A DNA stretch of 34,738 bases from Limnohabitans sp. (GCA_030053945.1 JASGCW010000027.1:1-34738), one strand, 5' to 3'. Shown: positions 8,590 to 16,511, counted from the first letter of the stretch. Notes: generated by a model from the sequence alone, not told the origin. Numbers and translations are program-made.

Positions 8590-8627
8590 AGGGGAAAGTA
8601 TCTTTATGAAGCATTCCCCTTTTTTTT
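8590..8627 (+). terminator. Terminator/attenuator hairpin enclosing the kinase start codon
   Basis: AGGGGAA (8590-8596) pairs perfectly with TTCCCCT (8614-8620), followed by a run of T to 8627. The 17-base loop contains the ATG (8606-8608) of the sensor kinase. It looks like an intrinsic terminator that either ends the lipoprotein mRNA or hides the kinase start. Confidence 0.6.
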
Positions 8628-10318
8628 GTTTACTGTTTTTAACTTTTATTTTTTCCTGTAAAAATTTAAGTAAAAATGAAGTTGCAAATTCTAGTGAAAC
8701 TAAAAGTATAGAAAACCCTGAAGCATTAAACTTTCAAAAAAAAGCAGATAGTTTGTACTCGATGTCAAAATTTGACGATGCTTTTTTTTACTATAATAAG
8801 TCTAAAATTTTATTTGATCCTCAACAGCATAGCGACAATATTGCCTATTGTTTGATTCAGATGGCTCGTCTGCAACAAATTTCAGATGATTATTTTGGTA
8901 GTGAATCAACGTTGATAGAGGCATTAAAATTCTCTAAAAATAATAATCAATATTTATCAGCACTGAATAATCTTTTAGGTATTGCATCCAAGGAATTAAA
9001 AAACTATAAGCAAGCTTTAGTTTATTACAATCAATGTTATAAGTTGGCAATTGATGAACAAGCAAAATGTACTGCACTCAACAATATTGCAAAAATTTAT
9101 TCATTACAAAACAATCACAATAAAGCGATTGCTATCTGGAACAAAATAATTAATAAAAAGTTTTTAGATACTTTACCCACGAAGAAAGCGCTGTATATAG
9201 ATAATTTAGGGTATTCTTATTTAAATAGGGGTGAACGAACAAAAGCGATTTATTTGATGAATCAAGCTTTAGAAATTAAATTAAAGGCAAATGATATATA
9301 TGGAAGTATTGAAAGTTATCTTCATCTAACCGAATTTTATTTTGATAAAAATAAGAATTTATCTGAACAATTTGCTCAAAAAGCATATCAATCAGCAACT
9401 CAAAATAATTCAATAGATGAGAGATTGAAAGCGCTTTTGTATTTAGTGAAAATAAATCCTAAAAGAGAAGTTGCTTTAAAATATGCCATATTAAATGATA
9501 GTATCGTTAATATAAGAAATACAGCAAAAAATCAATTTGCTAAAATTAAGTATGATGCTAAAGTTACCGAAGAAGAAAATCTAAAACTTAAAAATGCACA
9601 AATTCAAACTGAATTGGAACTTGAAAAAAGTGAAAATGAAAAAGATTTTTGGCTTATTATAGCTGTTTTATTAATTAGTCTTGTATTGTTTTTAGTTAAT
9701 TATTTTAGAAACAAAAATTTAAAGGAAAAGCAAAAAGCTACTTACTTAACTGAAACCAGAATTGCAAAAAAAATTCACGATGAGTTAGCAAATGATGTTT
9801 TTCAAACAATATCTTTTGTAGAAGCAAACATTGACGATGAGCCACAAAATAAAATAGCCTTAATTAATTTGTTAGATACCATTTATCAGCAATCCAGAAA
9901 TATATCTAAAGAAAATGAATCGATTGAGACAGGCGAATATTTTTATGATTCACTCATTGCAATGATTGACAATTATAAAACCAATCAAGGCAATAATGTC
10001 ATTATTAAAAAGGATGATTCTATCGCTTGGCAAAAAATAGACGATATAAAGAAAATTACCATTTTCAGAGTCGTTCAAGAATTGTTAGTAAATATGAAAA
10101 AGCACAGTGCCGCTAGTATAGTTGTAATCAGTTTTTCTAACGCTAAAAATAATATTCAAATTGACTATTCAGATAATGGTAAAGGTCTAGAATTAGAAAA
10201 AGTAATAAAAGGAGGATTAGTAAATGTGGAAAACCGTATTCGAAATATAAACGGAAAAATTATTTTTGATAATGCTAGTAATGGCGGATTAAAAGTTAAA
10301 TTAAATATTCCAAAATAA
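8606..10318 (+). CDS. TPR-containing membrane sensor histidine kinase
   Basis: 570 aa. An N-terminal lipoprotein-like signal (FIFSC, Cys ~18) leads into a periplasmic region of TPR-like helical repeats (about 40-300). A coiled linker follows, then one TM helix at ~347-367, a HisKA_3/NarX-type dimerisation helix with the phospho-acceptor His at ~391 (RIAKKIHDELANDVFQ), and a C-terminal HATPase with N box (QELLVNMKKHS) and G1 box (DYSDNGKGL). Common Bacteroidota sensor architecture; the signal is unknown. It is followed 8 bases later by its response regulator. Its start codon lies in a terminator-like loop. Confidence 0.9.
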   Translation: MKHSPFFCLLFLTFIFSCKNLSKNEVANSSETKSIENPEALNFQKKADSLYSMSKFDDAFFYYNKSKILFDPQQHSDNIAYCLIQMARLQQISDDYFGSESTLIEALKFSKNNNQYLSALNNLLGIASKELKNYKQALVYYNQCYKLAIDEQAKCTALNNIAKIYSLQNNHNKAIAIWNKIINKKFLDTLPTKKALYIDNLGYSYLNRGERTKAIYLMNQALEIKLKANDIYGSIESYLHLTEFYFDKNKNLSEQFAQKAYQSATQNNSIDERLKALLYLVKINPKREVALKYAILNDSIVNIRNTAKNQFAKIKYDAKVTEEENLKLKNAQIQTELELEKSENEKDFWLIIAVLLISLVLFLVNYFRNKNLKEKQKATYLTETRIAKKIHDELANDVFQTISFVEANIDDEPQNKIALINLLDTIYQQSRNISKENESIETGEYFYDSLIAMIDNYKTNQGNNVIIKKDDSIAWQKIDDIKKITIFRVVQELLVNMKKHSAASIVVISFSNAKNNIQIDYSDNGKGLELEKVIKGGLVNVENRIRNINGKIIFDNASNGGLKVKLNIPK

Positions 10319-10326
10319 AGTATACT

Positions 10327-10995
10327 ATGTTTTCAAAAGTTTTAGTTGTTGACGATATTGATTTGAATAATATTGCTACCGAGAAGGCAATCAATAAATT
10401 TAATATTCCTGTGGTTGAATATGTGAAATATTGTGATGATGCCCTGTTGCGATTAAAAAGAGCACAAGTTGACAACCAACCATTCGAGTTGTTAATTACT
10501 GATTTATCCTTTAAAATGGATCATAGAGAGGCTAAAATAACTTCAGGAGAGCAATTGATTGCAGAGGTAAAAAAGTTATTTCCATCTATTAAAATAATAG
10601 CTTTTTCAATAGATGATAGAGCTCATAAGATTAAAAAGTTACTAAACGATCAAGATATTGATGCTTATGTGGTTAAACATCGAAATACAGCAAGTGAACT
10701 TAAAAAGGCTATTGAAGTAGTGTATATAGGTGAAGGAAAATATATTTCGCCAAGTGTTCAAAACGCGTTGCAAGATAAATCTACTTCTGAAATTGATGAT
10801 TTTGACATACAACTTCTTTTACAATTATCTTTAGGTGTTTCACAAGATCAAATGGAAGCCACTTTAAAGGCATTAGGAGCTAAATCTTGTAGTAAGAGTT
10901 CTATCGAAAAGCGTATTTCGAAACTCAAAGAATATTTCCAAGCTAACAATACAATCCACTTAGTAGCTATCGCAAAAGATATGGGAGTTATTTAA
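10327..10995 (+). CDS. Response regulator, NarL/LuxR type
   Basis: 222 aa. Receiver domain at residues ~1-130 with acidic pair D9/D10 (VVDDID), phospho-acceptor D59 (LLITDLSF), Ser in AFSIDD and Lys in VVKHRN. The C-terminal ~70 residues (IDDFDIQLLLQLSLGVSQDQ onwards) look like a divergent LuxR/GerE helix-turn-helix. It acts as a DNA-binding partner of the kinase 8 bases upstream. A terminator ends the operon, and 60 bases past the stop lies the first of four TTACGG-N4/5-CCGTAA palindromes, which makes this protein a candidate (unproven) regulator of those sites. Confidence 0.88.
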   Translation: MFSKVLVVDDIDLNNIATEKAINKFNIPVVEYVKYCDDALLRLKRAQVDNQPFELLITDLSFKMDHREAKITSGEQLIAEVKKLFPSIKIIAFSIDDRAHKIKKLLNDQDIDAYVVKHRNTASELKKAIEVVYIGEGKYISPSVQNALQDKSTSEIDDFDIQLLLQLSLGVSQDQMEATLKALGAKSCSKSSIEKRISKLKEYFQANNTIHLVAIAKDMGVI

Positions 10996-11016
10996 CCTTT
11001 TTATTTATAAAATTTC

Positions 11017-11048
11017 AAAAGTCTGTATTACAAGTACAGACTTTTTTT
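11017..11048 (+). terminator. Terminator of the two-component operon
   Basis: AAAAGTCTGTA (11017-11027) pairs with TACAGACTTTT (11035-11045), 11 bp, followed by T residues. Confidence 0.85.
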
Positions 11049-11053
11049 ATGCA

Positions 11054-11098
11054 TTACGGTTTTCCGTAAGGAATTGATTTTTATTGGGGGTAAGTTTG
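11054..11098 (+). promoter_or_regulatory. Palindromic operator (site 1) plus promoter of the 11125-16241 gene string
   Basis: Perfect palindrome TTACGG-TTTT-CCGTAA (11054-11069). The perfect -7 box TAAGTTTG starts at 11091, 22 positions after the palindrome edge. No good -33 TTTG is present, as expected for activator-dependent transcription. The palindrome centre would lie near -41.5 from the likely start site. Same layout as sites 2-4. Confidence 0.65.
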
Positions 11099-11124
11099 AA
11101 ATATAAATTTAAAAATTGAATCCT

Positions 11125-11301
11125 ATGAAAACTTTTTACATCTCTTTTATCGGTTTACTGTTGAATTTAAACCTTTCAGCTCAAGAGAAAAAATCAAAAA
11201 CTTATCAACAATCAAGAAGTGCTGAAACAGGAAGATATGTTTCTAAAACTGAAGCCAAATCAAATCCTAAAACAACCTATACAGTTAATAGAAAAAAATA
11301 A
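11125..11301 (+). CDS. Small secreted basic protein, unknown function
   Basis: 58 aa from the ATG at 11125; the frame extends back to a TTG at 11116. Residues ~1-19 (MKTFYISFIGLLLNLNLSAQ) form a signal peptide. The mature part is short, hydrophilic and Lys/Thr/Ser-rich, with ETGRYVSKTEAKSNPKTTY. No family recognised with certainty. It is the first gene of the string driven by operator site 1. Confidence 0.6.
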   Translation: MKTFYISFIGLLLNLNLSAQEKKSKTYQQSRSAETGRYVSKTEAKSNPKTTYTVNRKK

Positions 11302-11308
11302 TTAAACT

Positions 11309-11539
11309 ATGGAATACAAAGTAGTACCCTTCGTTGCTTCATTGGATCCTAAAAAAGGGACATCTGATAATGTAGCAAATCAATTGGAAAGCCTTATTTC
11401 TAATTTTTCAAATCAAGGTTGGAAATATGTTCGATTAGAAAGTGTAATCACATTTGTACAGCCTGAAACAGGATGTTTCGGTTTAGGAGCAAAACCTGGT
11501 TACACCACTTCAAGGCAAATGGTGGTTTTTGAAAAGTAG
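11309..11539 (+). CDS. DUF4177-like small protein
   Basis: 76 aa, no signal peptide. Begins MEYKVVPFVASLDPKKG, with a central QLESLISNFSNQGWKYVRLE, and ends in a short beta strand MVVFEK. The pattern 'YKVVPF ... LE..I....NQGW.YV..E' resembles DUF4177-type small cytoplasmic proteins of unknown function. It lies 7 bases after the previous gene and 1 base before yidD. Confidence 0.6.
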   Translation: MEYKVVPFVASLDPKKGTSDNVANQLESLISNFSNQGWKYVRLESVITFVQPETGCFGLGAKPGYTTSRQMVVFEK

Positions 11540-11540
11540 T

Positions 11541-11825
11541 ATGAAGCATTTAATCCTTTTAATAATTCGATTGTATTGGTTAACTAAACCAAAGAATAGA
11601 AGACCAAAATGCATTTTCAGACAATCTTGCTCAAATTTTGTATATGAAGAAACGTTACAAAATGGCTTTTTAAAAGGATTAAAAGCTTTTCATTACAGGT
11701 TTAAAAATTGCCGAAGTGGATTTGAAATTTTTAAAAATCCAACATCAAATAAAATTCAAATGATTCTTCCCAGCAAAAAGGTAATTGAAGAAGAAGAAAT
11801 CGCAGAAAGATTAGTAATCAAATAA
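11541..11825 (+). CDS. yidD: YidD-family membrane protein insertion factor
   Basis: 94 aa from the ATG at 11541 (the frame is open from a TTG at 11529, inside the previous gene). The N-terminal amphipathic helix (MKHLILLIIRLYWLTKP) and the Cys motif CIFRQSCSNFVYEETLQNG match the YidD (UPF0161) family, followed by GFLKGLKAFHYRFKNCRSGF. YidD assists YidC-dependent insertion of inner-membrane proteins. A copy outside the usual rnpA-yidC neighbourhood is notable; it may be an accessory paralogue. Confidence 0.8.
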   Translation: MKHLILLIIRLYWLTKPKNRRPKCIFRQSCSNFVYEETLQNGFLKGLKAFHYRFKNCRSGFEIFKNPTSNKIQMILPSKKVIEEEEIAERLVIK

Positions 11826-11836
11826 AGATAAAAATT

Positions 11837-12043
11837 ATGTCAAGTTATTATGTAAATAAAAAAGCACAATCTAATGGTGATCATGAAGTACACAGATATG
11901 ATTGTGTATATCTCCCAAGTATCGAACACAGAAAGTACCTGGGAGAATTCTCAAACTGCCAAGATGCTATTAAAGAAGCTAAAAAAACATATGCAAAAGC
12001 AAATGGTTGTAGAACTTGTTCAAGTGCATGTCATACAAGTTAG
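11837..12043 (+). CDS. Small conserved His/Cys-rich protein (HEVH...C...CxxC...CHTS)
   Basis: 68 aa, no signal peptide. Conserved-looking pattern: YYVNKKAQSNGDHEVHRYDC, then YLGEFSNCQDAIKEAKKTYA and a Cys/His-rich end NGCRTCSSACHTS. I recall a widespread family with this layout in many bacteria, of unknown function. The Cys/His set suggests metal binding (inference). It lies 11 bases after yidD. Confidence 0.65.
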   Translation: MSSYYVNKKAQSNGDHEVHRYDCVYLPSIEHRKYLGEFSNCQDAIKEAKKTYAKANGCRTCSSACHTS

Positions 12044-12084
12044 TCCTTTACAATAAACATATAAATAATTAATCAAAATATCCT

Positions 12085-12327
12085 ATGAAGTTAAGATTCT
12101 TAATGATTGTATTTGGTTTACTAACCCTATCGGTTCAAGCACAAATCAAATCAAATAAAATGATTGCCTCAAATTGTAGTTTAAGAGGATGTACAGGTTC
12201 AGAGTATTGTACCGCTTGTAAAAACTGTTCAGGATGCGCCCATTGTAATAGTGGAGGAACTTGTGGAGTATGTAACCCTTCAGAAATAAAAGTATCTAAA
12301 CCTAAAAAGAAAAAACGAAGTAAATAA
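12085..12327 (+). CDS. Secreted cysteine-rich small protein
   Basis: 80 aa. Signal peptide MKLRFLMIVFGLLTLSVQAQ. The mature core has many cysteines in close pairs (CSLRGCTGSEYCTACKNCSG, then CAHCNSGGTCGVCNP), followed by a Lys-rich tail KPKKKKRSK. Likely a disulfide-rich or metal-binding exported protein. Function unknown. It belongs to the operon-like string from site 1; no terminator is seen before the next gene, 60 bases away. Confidence 0.65.
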   Translation: MKLRFLMIVFGLLTLSVQAQIKSNKMIASNCSLRGCTGSEYCTACKNCSGCAHCNSGGTCGVCNPSEIKVSKPKKKKRSK

Positions 12328-12387
12328 TTATAAAGATAGTTCAATATGTACTAATGAAATTTAGTCAAACCAATAACCAATTTTGAT

Positions 12388-13440
12388 ATGGAACTCCACA
12401 CTCAATTCAAGCAACTCTCTGAGAAAATCAACCAACTCAAAGATAAAATCGAGACCGAAGAATCTACAAAACACGCTTTTGTACTTCCGTTTATTAATAT
12501 TTTAGGATATGATACGTTCAATCCAACCGAAGTCATTCCAGAATATACGACCGATATAGGCATCAAAAAAGGGGAAAAAGTAGATTATGCAATTATCCAA
12601 AATGAGGAACCTATACTAATCATTGAATGTAAAAACTGGAAAGAGAATTTGACTGTTCACGGTTCGCAACTGTTTCGTTATTTTCACGTAAGCAAAACCC
12701 GATTTGCATTATTGACAAACGGAATTCAATATCAGTTTTTTACAGATTTAGATGAGAAAAATAAAATGGATGAAAAACCGTTTTTCGAATTCGATATTTC
12801 CAATTTAAAAGATAATGCGGTAAATGAAATAGCCAAATTCCATAAATCTAATTTTGATGTCAATAAAATTTTAGACAACGCCAGTTCACTCAAATTCATA
12901 AAAGAAATTAGAAAGCAAATAGATACAGAAATCGCAAATCCATCATCTGAATTTGTTCGATTATTTGCTTCAAAAATTTACAACGGCAGATTGACTGAAA
13001 AAATAATGGAAGAATTTACCGAGTTAGTTCAAAAAGCTTTTGGACAACTTATAGGCGAAAAAATAAACGAGCGTTTGCATTTTGCTCTAAACAAAGAAGT
13101 CATCATACAAGAAAAGGATCAAATTGAAGAACCCGAGGCAACTCGCATAAATACCACCGAAGAAGAACTAGAAGCCTATCGAATTGTAGTCGCCATACTA
13201 AGACGAAAACTGCCTACGCATAGAATTGTGTACCGCGATACACAGTCTTATTTTGGAATTCTATTGGATGACAACAATCGTAAACCACTTTGCAGACTAC
13301 ATTTTAACGGTGGAAAAAAGTATATTGGTTTATTCCATAACGACAAAAATGAAAATAAGCAACCCTTAGCAAGTATCGATGATATCTACAATTATGAAAA
13401 GGAGTTGTTAGAGACGGTTGGGTTGTATGAGGTGGAGTAA
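12388..13440 (+). CDS. Orphan type I restriction HsdR-N-like PD-(D/E)xK protein
   Basis: 350 aa. After an N-terminal helix comes the HsdR N-terminal (PD-(D/E)xK) fold: HAFVLPFINILGYDTFNPTE, then the catalytic-type motif VDYAIIQNEEPILIIECKNW (Asp, Glu-x-Lys), and LLTNGIQYQFFTD. This matches proteins annotated 'type I restriction enzyme HsdR N-terminal domain-containing' (COG4748-like). There is no helicase domain and no HsdM/HsdS gene nearby, so it is not a complete R-M system. The C-terminal ~90 residues form a separate domain ending before residue 350. Nuclease activity is plausible but unproven. Confidence 0.8.
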   Translation: MELHTQFKQLSEKINQLKDKIETEESTKHAFVLPFINILGYDTFNPTEVIPEYTTDIGIKKGEKVDYAIIQNEEPILIIECKNWKENLTVHGSQLFRYFHVSKTRFALLTNGIQYQFFTDLDEKNKMDEKPFFEFDISNLKDNAVNEIAKFHKSNFDVNKILDNASSLKFIKEIRKQIDTEIANPSSEFVRLFASKIYNGRLTEKIMEEFTELVQKAFGQLIGEKINERLHFALNKEVIIQEKDQIEEPEATRINTTEEELEAYRIVVAILRRKLPTHRIVYRDTQSYFGILLDDNNRKPLCRLHFNGGKKYIGLFHNDKNENKQPLASIDDIYNYEKELLETVGLYEVE

Positions 13441-13465
13441 TTTATAAATTTTATAGTAATTAAAT

Positions 13466-15355
13466 ATGAATGAGATTTTAACTAATGGAACTGAGATAAA
13501 GCAAAGAATTCTTAGTGAGATAAAAAAGGCTCAGAAATCCGTTTATTTAGCAATGGCTTTTTTTACAGATAAAGATATTGCTAACGAAATTATTGAGGCA
13601 AAAAAAAGAAATATAACAGTTGATATTATTCTCTCATCAAATGCTCAGAATGAGTCAGTAAAACTGATGTTTAAAGAGGCTTACATTTCCGTTCATGCAT
13701 TTAATACGGGAGATGAAAGAGGAATGATGCATCATAAATTTTGTCTTATCGATGAGAAAATATCAATTAATGGATCCTATAATTATTCTTATAATGCAAG
13801 TAATAATAATGTTGAAAACATTCATGTGTCTTATTCATTGGATGTTTATCGGCAACTTTTTACAGAATTTGAACGATTAAAATACAATATTGATCATGAA
13901 CTTGATATTAACTCATCACTTCAATCAAAAAGAATAGCACCTCAAGAACTGCCAAAATCTAATGTGATAAACACATTTTATCAACAGTTACAAAATCTTG
14001 TTTATTCATCAGCGCAAATCAATGCAGAAGAGTATAAAAATAGAGGCTATCAAGCTTCAAAAGACAGAAAGGGAAGTATTGCTATTTTTAAAATAGAATA
14101 TGAAAATATAAAACAAGAGATTAAGGCTTATGCTACAGATGAAAATCTAAATTATAAAAAAGACATAATTACAGCTAACATTACTAATGCTTATGAAAGT
14201 GCGAAGATAAATCTGGAGACCGATAAACAAACAAAACTTAATAATTTAAAAGAAGATAACGAAATTATCAAGCGTCAGTTAAATGATAAAATATCAAATA
14301 TAAATCGAGAAAAATTATTTTTAGAATCAGGTAATCAAAACACTGGTGAAAAAGGATTGTTACAGATTAATACAGAAATCGAAAAGATTCAACTTGAAAA
14401 AAAATCAATGGAACAATCATTAATTGTAAAAAGGTTTTGGACTGCTGGAACTATTCTTGTTTTATTCGGGTTGTGCATTTTTACATTTTATTTATCCGTA
14501 TTTTTTGCATCAGCAGTTTACAAAGTTTTTTTTGAAGGTAACGAAATTCGAAACTCTTTAGAAGCGGGTATTAACCCTGGACTTCCTCAATTAGTTGATG
14601 CCAATGCCGTGATAAAAATTTTTAAAAAACAAGGGCCATTGTTTGGTATTATAGCATTATTATTTTTCTTAATCCCTTTGTTGTTATCCAACTTGAAATT
14701 ATTAGGGAGTAAAAACAAACTGGTTAATAAACTATTGTTTTGGGTTGGACTGTTGGTTTTTGATGTGGTTGTCTCAATAATGGTTGCTTTAAATACTAAT
14801 GAGATTAAAAGCCTTTTGAATGGAGAAAATTCACATCTCAAAATTTGGGAAGTTTTTGGGAAGGGTGAGTTTTGGTTAATCTTTGTTTTTGGAATGTTCC
14901 CTTTAATAATTACTCATTATCTAATAGAAAACATTGTTCATTCTTACTCCAATTCAAAAAGAGAGCTAGTTGATGCTGAAAAGAATAAATTGCTACAAGT
15001 TTTGGATGAACAAATGATTGAGCTTAACTATGAAAAAGGAAAAATAAATAGTTCAATACAAGAAAAAGAAGCGCTAATAACAGTGAATAATGAGAAAATA
15101 CAAAAGTTAGAGGTTGATACTAATGATGAACAAAGAAGAATAGAAAGTTTGTTTGATGAATTACAGAAACAAATCATATCTATATTTGATGATTTTAATT
15201 CAAAAATTATTAGTGGAAAAATATTCACAGATGTTATTCTTGATAATATCATCTCTAGCTATAAGCTTGGCTTTATTGAATTTCTTCCTGAATATTATGC
15301 GACTGATGAGGTTACAAACCGTGTTAAAGAAATTGAGCAAATCATTAATAACTAA
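13466..15355 (+). CDS. Membrane-anchored PLD-like (HKD) protein with coiled coils
   Basis: 629 aa. An N-terminal phospholipase-D-like domain (about 1-165) has one HKD motif near residues 89-106 (HHKFCLIDEKISINGSYN: H-x-K-x4-D-x5-GS-x-N), as in dimeric Nuc/PLD6-type nucleases or lipases. Then come a long coiled coil (~200-310), TM segments near 322-350, 390-412, 420-442 and 467-490, a second coiled coil (~500-570) and a soluble tail. The architecture suggests a membrane-tethered nuclease or phospholipase. It lies 25 bases after the HsdR-N gene. Role in defence or DNA processing is inference. Confidence 0.75.
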   Translation: MNEILTNGTEIKQRILSEIKKAQKSVYLAMAFFTDKDIANEIIEAKKRNITVDIILSSNAQNESVKLMFKEAYISVHAFNTGDERGMMHHKFCLIDEKISINGSYNYSYNASNNNVENIHVSYSLDVYRQLFTEFERLKYNIDHELDINSSLQSKRIAPQELPKSNVINTFYQQLQNLVYSSAQINAEEYKNRGYQASKDRKGSIAIFKIEYENIKQEIKAYATDENLNYKKDIITANITNAYESAKINLETDKQTKLNNLKEDNEIIKRQLNDKISNINREKLFLESGNQNTGEKGLLQINTEIEKIQLEKKSMEQSLIVKRFWTAGTILVLFGLCIFTFYLSVFFASAVYKVFFEGNEIRNSLEAGINPGLPQLVDANAVIKIFKKQGPLFGIIALLFFLIPLLLSNLKLLGSKNKLVNKLLFWVGLLVFDVVVSIMVALNTNEIKSLLNGENSHLKIWEVFGKGEFWLIFVFGMFPLIITHYLIENIVHSYSNSKRELVDAEKNKLLQVLDEQMIELNYEKGKINSSIQEKEALITVNNEKIQKLEVDTNDEQRRIESLFDELQKQIISIFDDFNSKIISGKIFTDVILDNIISSYKLGFIEFLPEYYATDEVTNRVKEIEQIINN

Positions 15356-15368
15356 TAAATTATATCTT

Positions 15369-16241
15369 ATGAAAAAAGTATTATTAATTTGTTTTGCTAG
15401 TTTATTGATTTATTCATGTTGTGATGTGTCACAAAATAAAAATTTAATTTATCAAAATATTATTATTCTTTCTGATTTATCTAGTCGCCTTGATAATAGA
15501 CCTCAAAAAGATACTGATGAAATTTTCAAAATTATTGATAGATTTAAAACGGAATGTGTTAAGCCTGGAGAGAAAATCGGAGATAAATCTTGTATAACTT
15601 TTTCTGTTTTTTCTGAAAAAAATGCTGCATCAATAGATATTGACAAAATCAAAAATCTCGGAGAAAAACAACAGTTTATCAATTCAACAGGGAAGTATAA
15701 TAAGAGTGGTTTAGAACAAAAACTAAAAGAGTTTAAAGAAATTGTTGGAAATCTTTACAAAACTAAAAGGAACAGAGGATTAGACTTAATTAGTTTGTTA
15801 ATTGAAAAGACTGAAAATGAAACCATAATAAAACAAGATAAATGTTTAAATAATGGTATAGATACTACATTCATTAAATTTGATAATCACATCTACATAT
15901 TTACAGATGGCTATCTTGAATATTTGAACAAAAAGTCAAATAACCAGTTTTATTTTGGCACAAAAGAGATTGAAAAAGTTCGTCAATTTTGCATCAAGAA
16001 TAGCGTTAAAGTAAATAAAGCTTTGGAAATAGACAATAAATTAGGGCTGCCGCCCTATAGAAGTAATCAAAATAAGCTAATTACTCTTCATATTATGGAA
16101 ACTCATGAGAGAGATAAAAATTTGATTCAACAAAACTATAAACATCTTGTTGGGCAAAGAGATAATGAAATTCTAGAAGCAGTTTGGCGTAAATGGGCAA
16201 AAGAAAGTGGGTTTAAAAATTTGGAATGGTCTAAGTACTAA
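15369..16241 (+). CDS. Lipoprotein with possible VWA-like fold
   Basis: 290 aa from the ATG at 15369, 13 bases after the PLD-like gene; the frame stays open upstream into that gene, but the lipoprotein signal (LLICFASLLIYSC) fixes this start. IIILSDLSSRLDNRP near residue 32 resembles the first strand and MIDAS-like loop of von Willebrand A domains, and IYIFTDGYLEY later resembles the second, but DxSxS is imperfect. Possibly an envelope partner of the PLD-like protein. A strong terminator follows. Confidence 0.6.
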   Translation: MKKVLLICFASLLIYSCCDVSQNKNLIYQNIIILSDLSSRLDNRPQKDTDEIFKIIDRFKTECVKPGEKIGDKSCITFSVFSEKNAASIDIDKIKNLGEKQQFINSTGKYNKSGLEQKLKEFKEIVGNLYKTKRNRGLDLISLLIEKTENETIIKQDKCLNNGIDTTFIKFDNHIYIFTDGYLEYLNKKSNNQFYFGTKEIEKVRQFCIKNSVKVNKALEIDNKLGLPPYRSNQNKLITLHIMETHERDKNLIQQNYKHLVGQRDNEILEAVWRKWAKESGFKNLEWSKY

Positions 16242-16286
16242 TCTATAAATTTCTTGAAGAGATTTAAAAATTGAATAATAGTTATT

Positions 16287-16311
16287 AAACACCTCTTAGA
16301 GGTGTTTTTTT
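16287..16311 (+). terminator. Terminator of the 11125-16241 gene string
   Basis: AAACACCTC (16287-16295) pairs perfectly with GAGGTGTTT (16299-16307), loop TTA, followed by T residues. It lies back-to-back with the terminator of the minus-strand tracrRNA. Confidence 0.85.
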
Positions 16312-16314
16312 ATA

Positions 16315-16403
16315 CAAAAAAGTCCCACCGAAGCAGGACTAAAGACTTTCATCTACGGCATATAGCCTTATTGTGATAAGATTAAAGATTAGAATAATGT
16401 TAT
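16315..16403 (-). ncRNA. tracrRNA of the type II-C system
   Basis: Reading the minus strand from ~16403: an anti-repeat whose TTCTAATCTTTAATC (16394-16380) is fully complementary to repeat positions 11-25, then CACAA pairing with the repeat start; a nexus-like hairpin GGC-TATAT-GCC; a linker; and a terminator hairpin AGTCCTGC-TTCG-GTGGGACT (two G-U pairs) followed by T residues ending near 16315. Length is about 89 nt. The nexus follows the part that pairs with the 5' end of the repeat, so the array must be read on the plus strand. The start site is estimated from the -7-like box at 16410-16417. Confidence 0.88.
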
Positions 16404-16409
16404 CTGTTG

Positions 16410-16483
16410 CGAATTTAGGAAAAACTTTCGTAAAGTATTTACGGTTTTCCGCATTTTTATAAAAAATGTTTTTTCTAATTTTA
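16410..16483. promoter_or_regulatory. Bidirectional promoter with palindromic operator (site 2): tracrRNA and cas9
   Basis: Imperfect palindrome TTACGG-TTTT-CCGCAT (16439-16454). Rightwards, the box TAATTTTA starts at 16476, 22 positions past the edge, for cas9. Leftwards, the minus-strand box TAAATTCG starts at 16417, also 22 positions past the edge, for tracrRNA. Each box matches 5 of 6 fixed -7 positions. A second, overlapping perfect palindrome CGTAAA-GTA-TTTACG (16429-16443) shares the left half-site. Confidence 0.6.
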
Positions 16484-16511
16484 ACCACAAACTAAACAAA
16501 TTAAAAACACG

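Noticed and set aside
12135..12344. 69-codon minus-strand open frame
   Set aside because: Complete shadow of the Cys-rich secreted protein, which has a good signal peptide and sits in an operon.
12388..13440. A complete type I restriction-modification system
   Set aside because: Only an HsdR-N-like domain is present; no helicase, HsdM or HsdS.
15153..15368. Longer start for the 15369-16241 lipoprotein
   Set aside because: It would overlap the PLD-like gene by 200 bases and bury the lipoprotein signal peptide in the middle of the protein.
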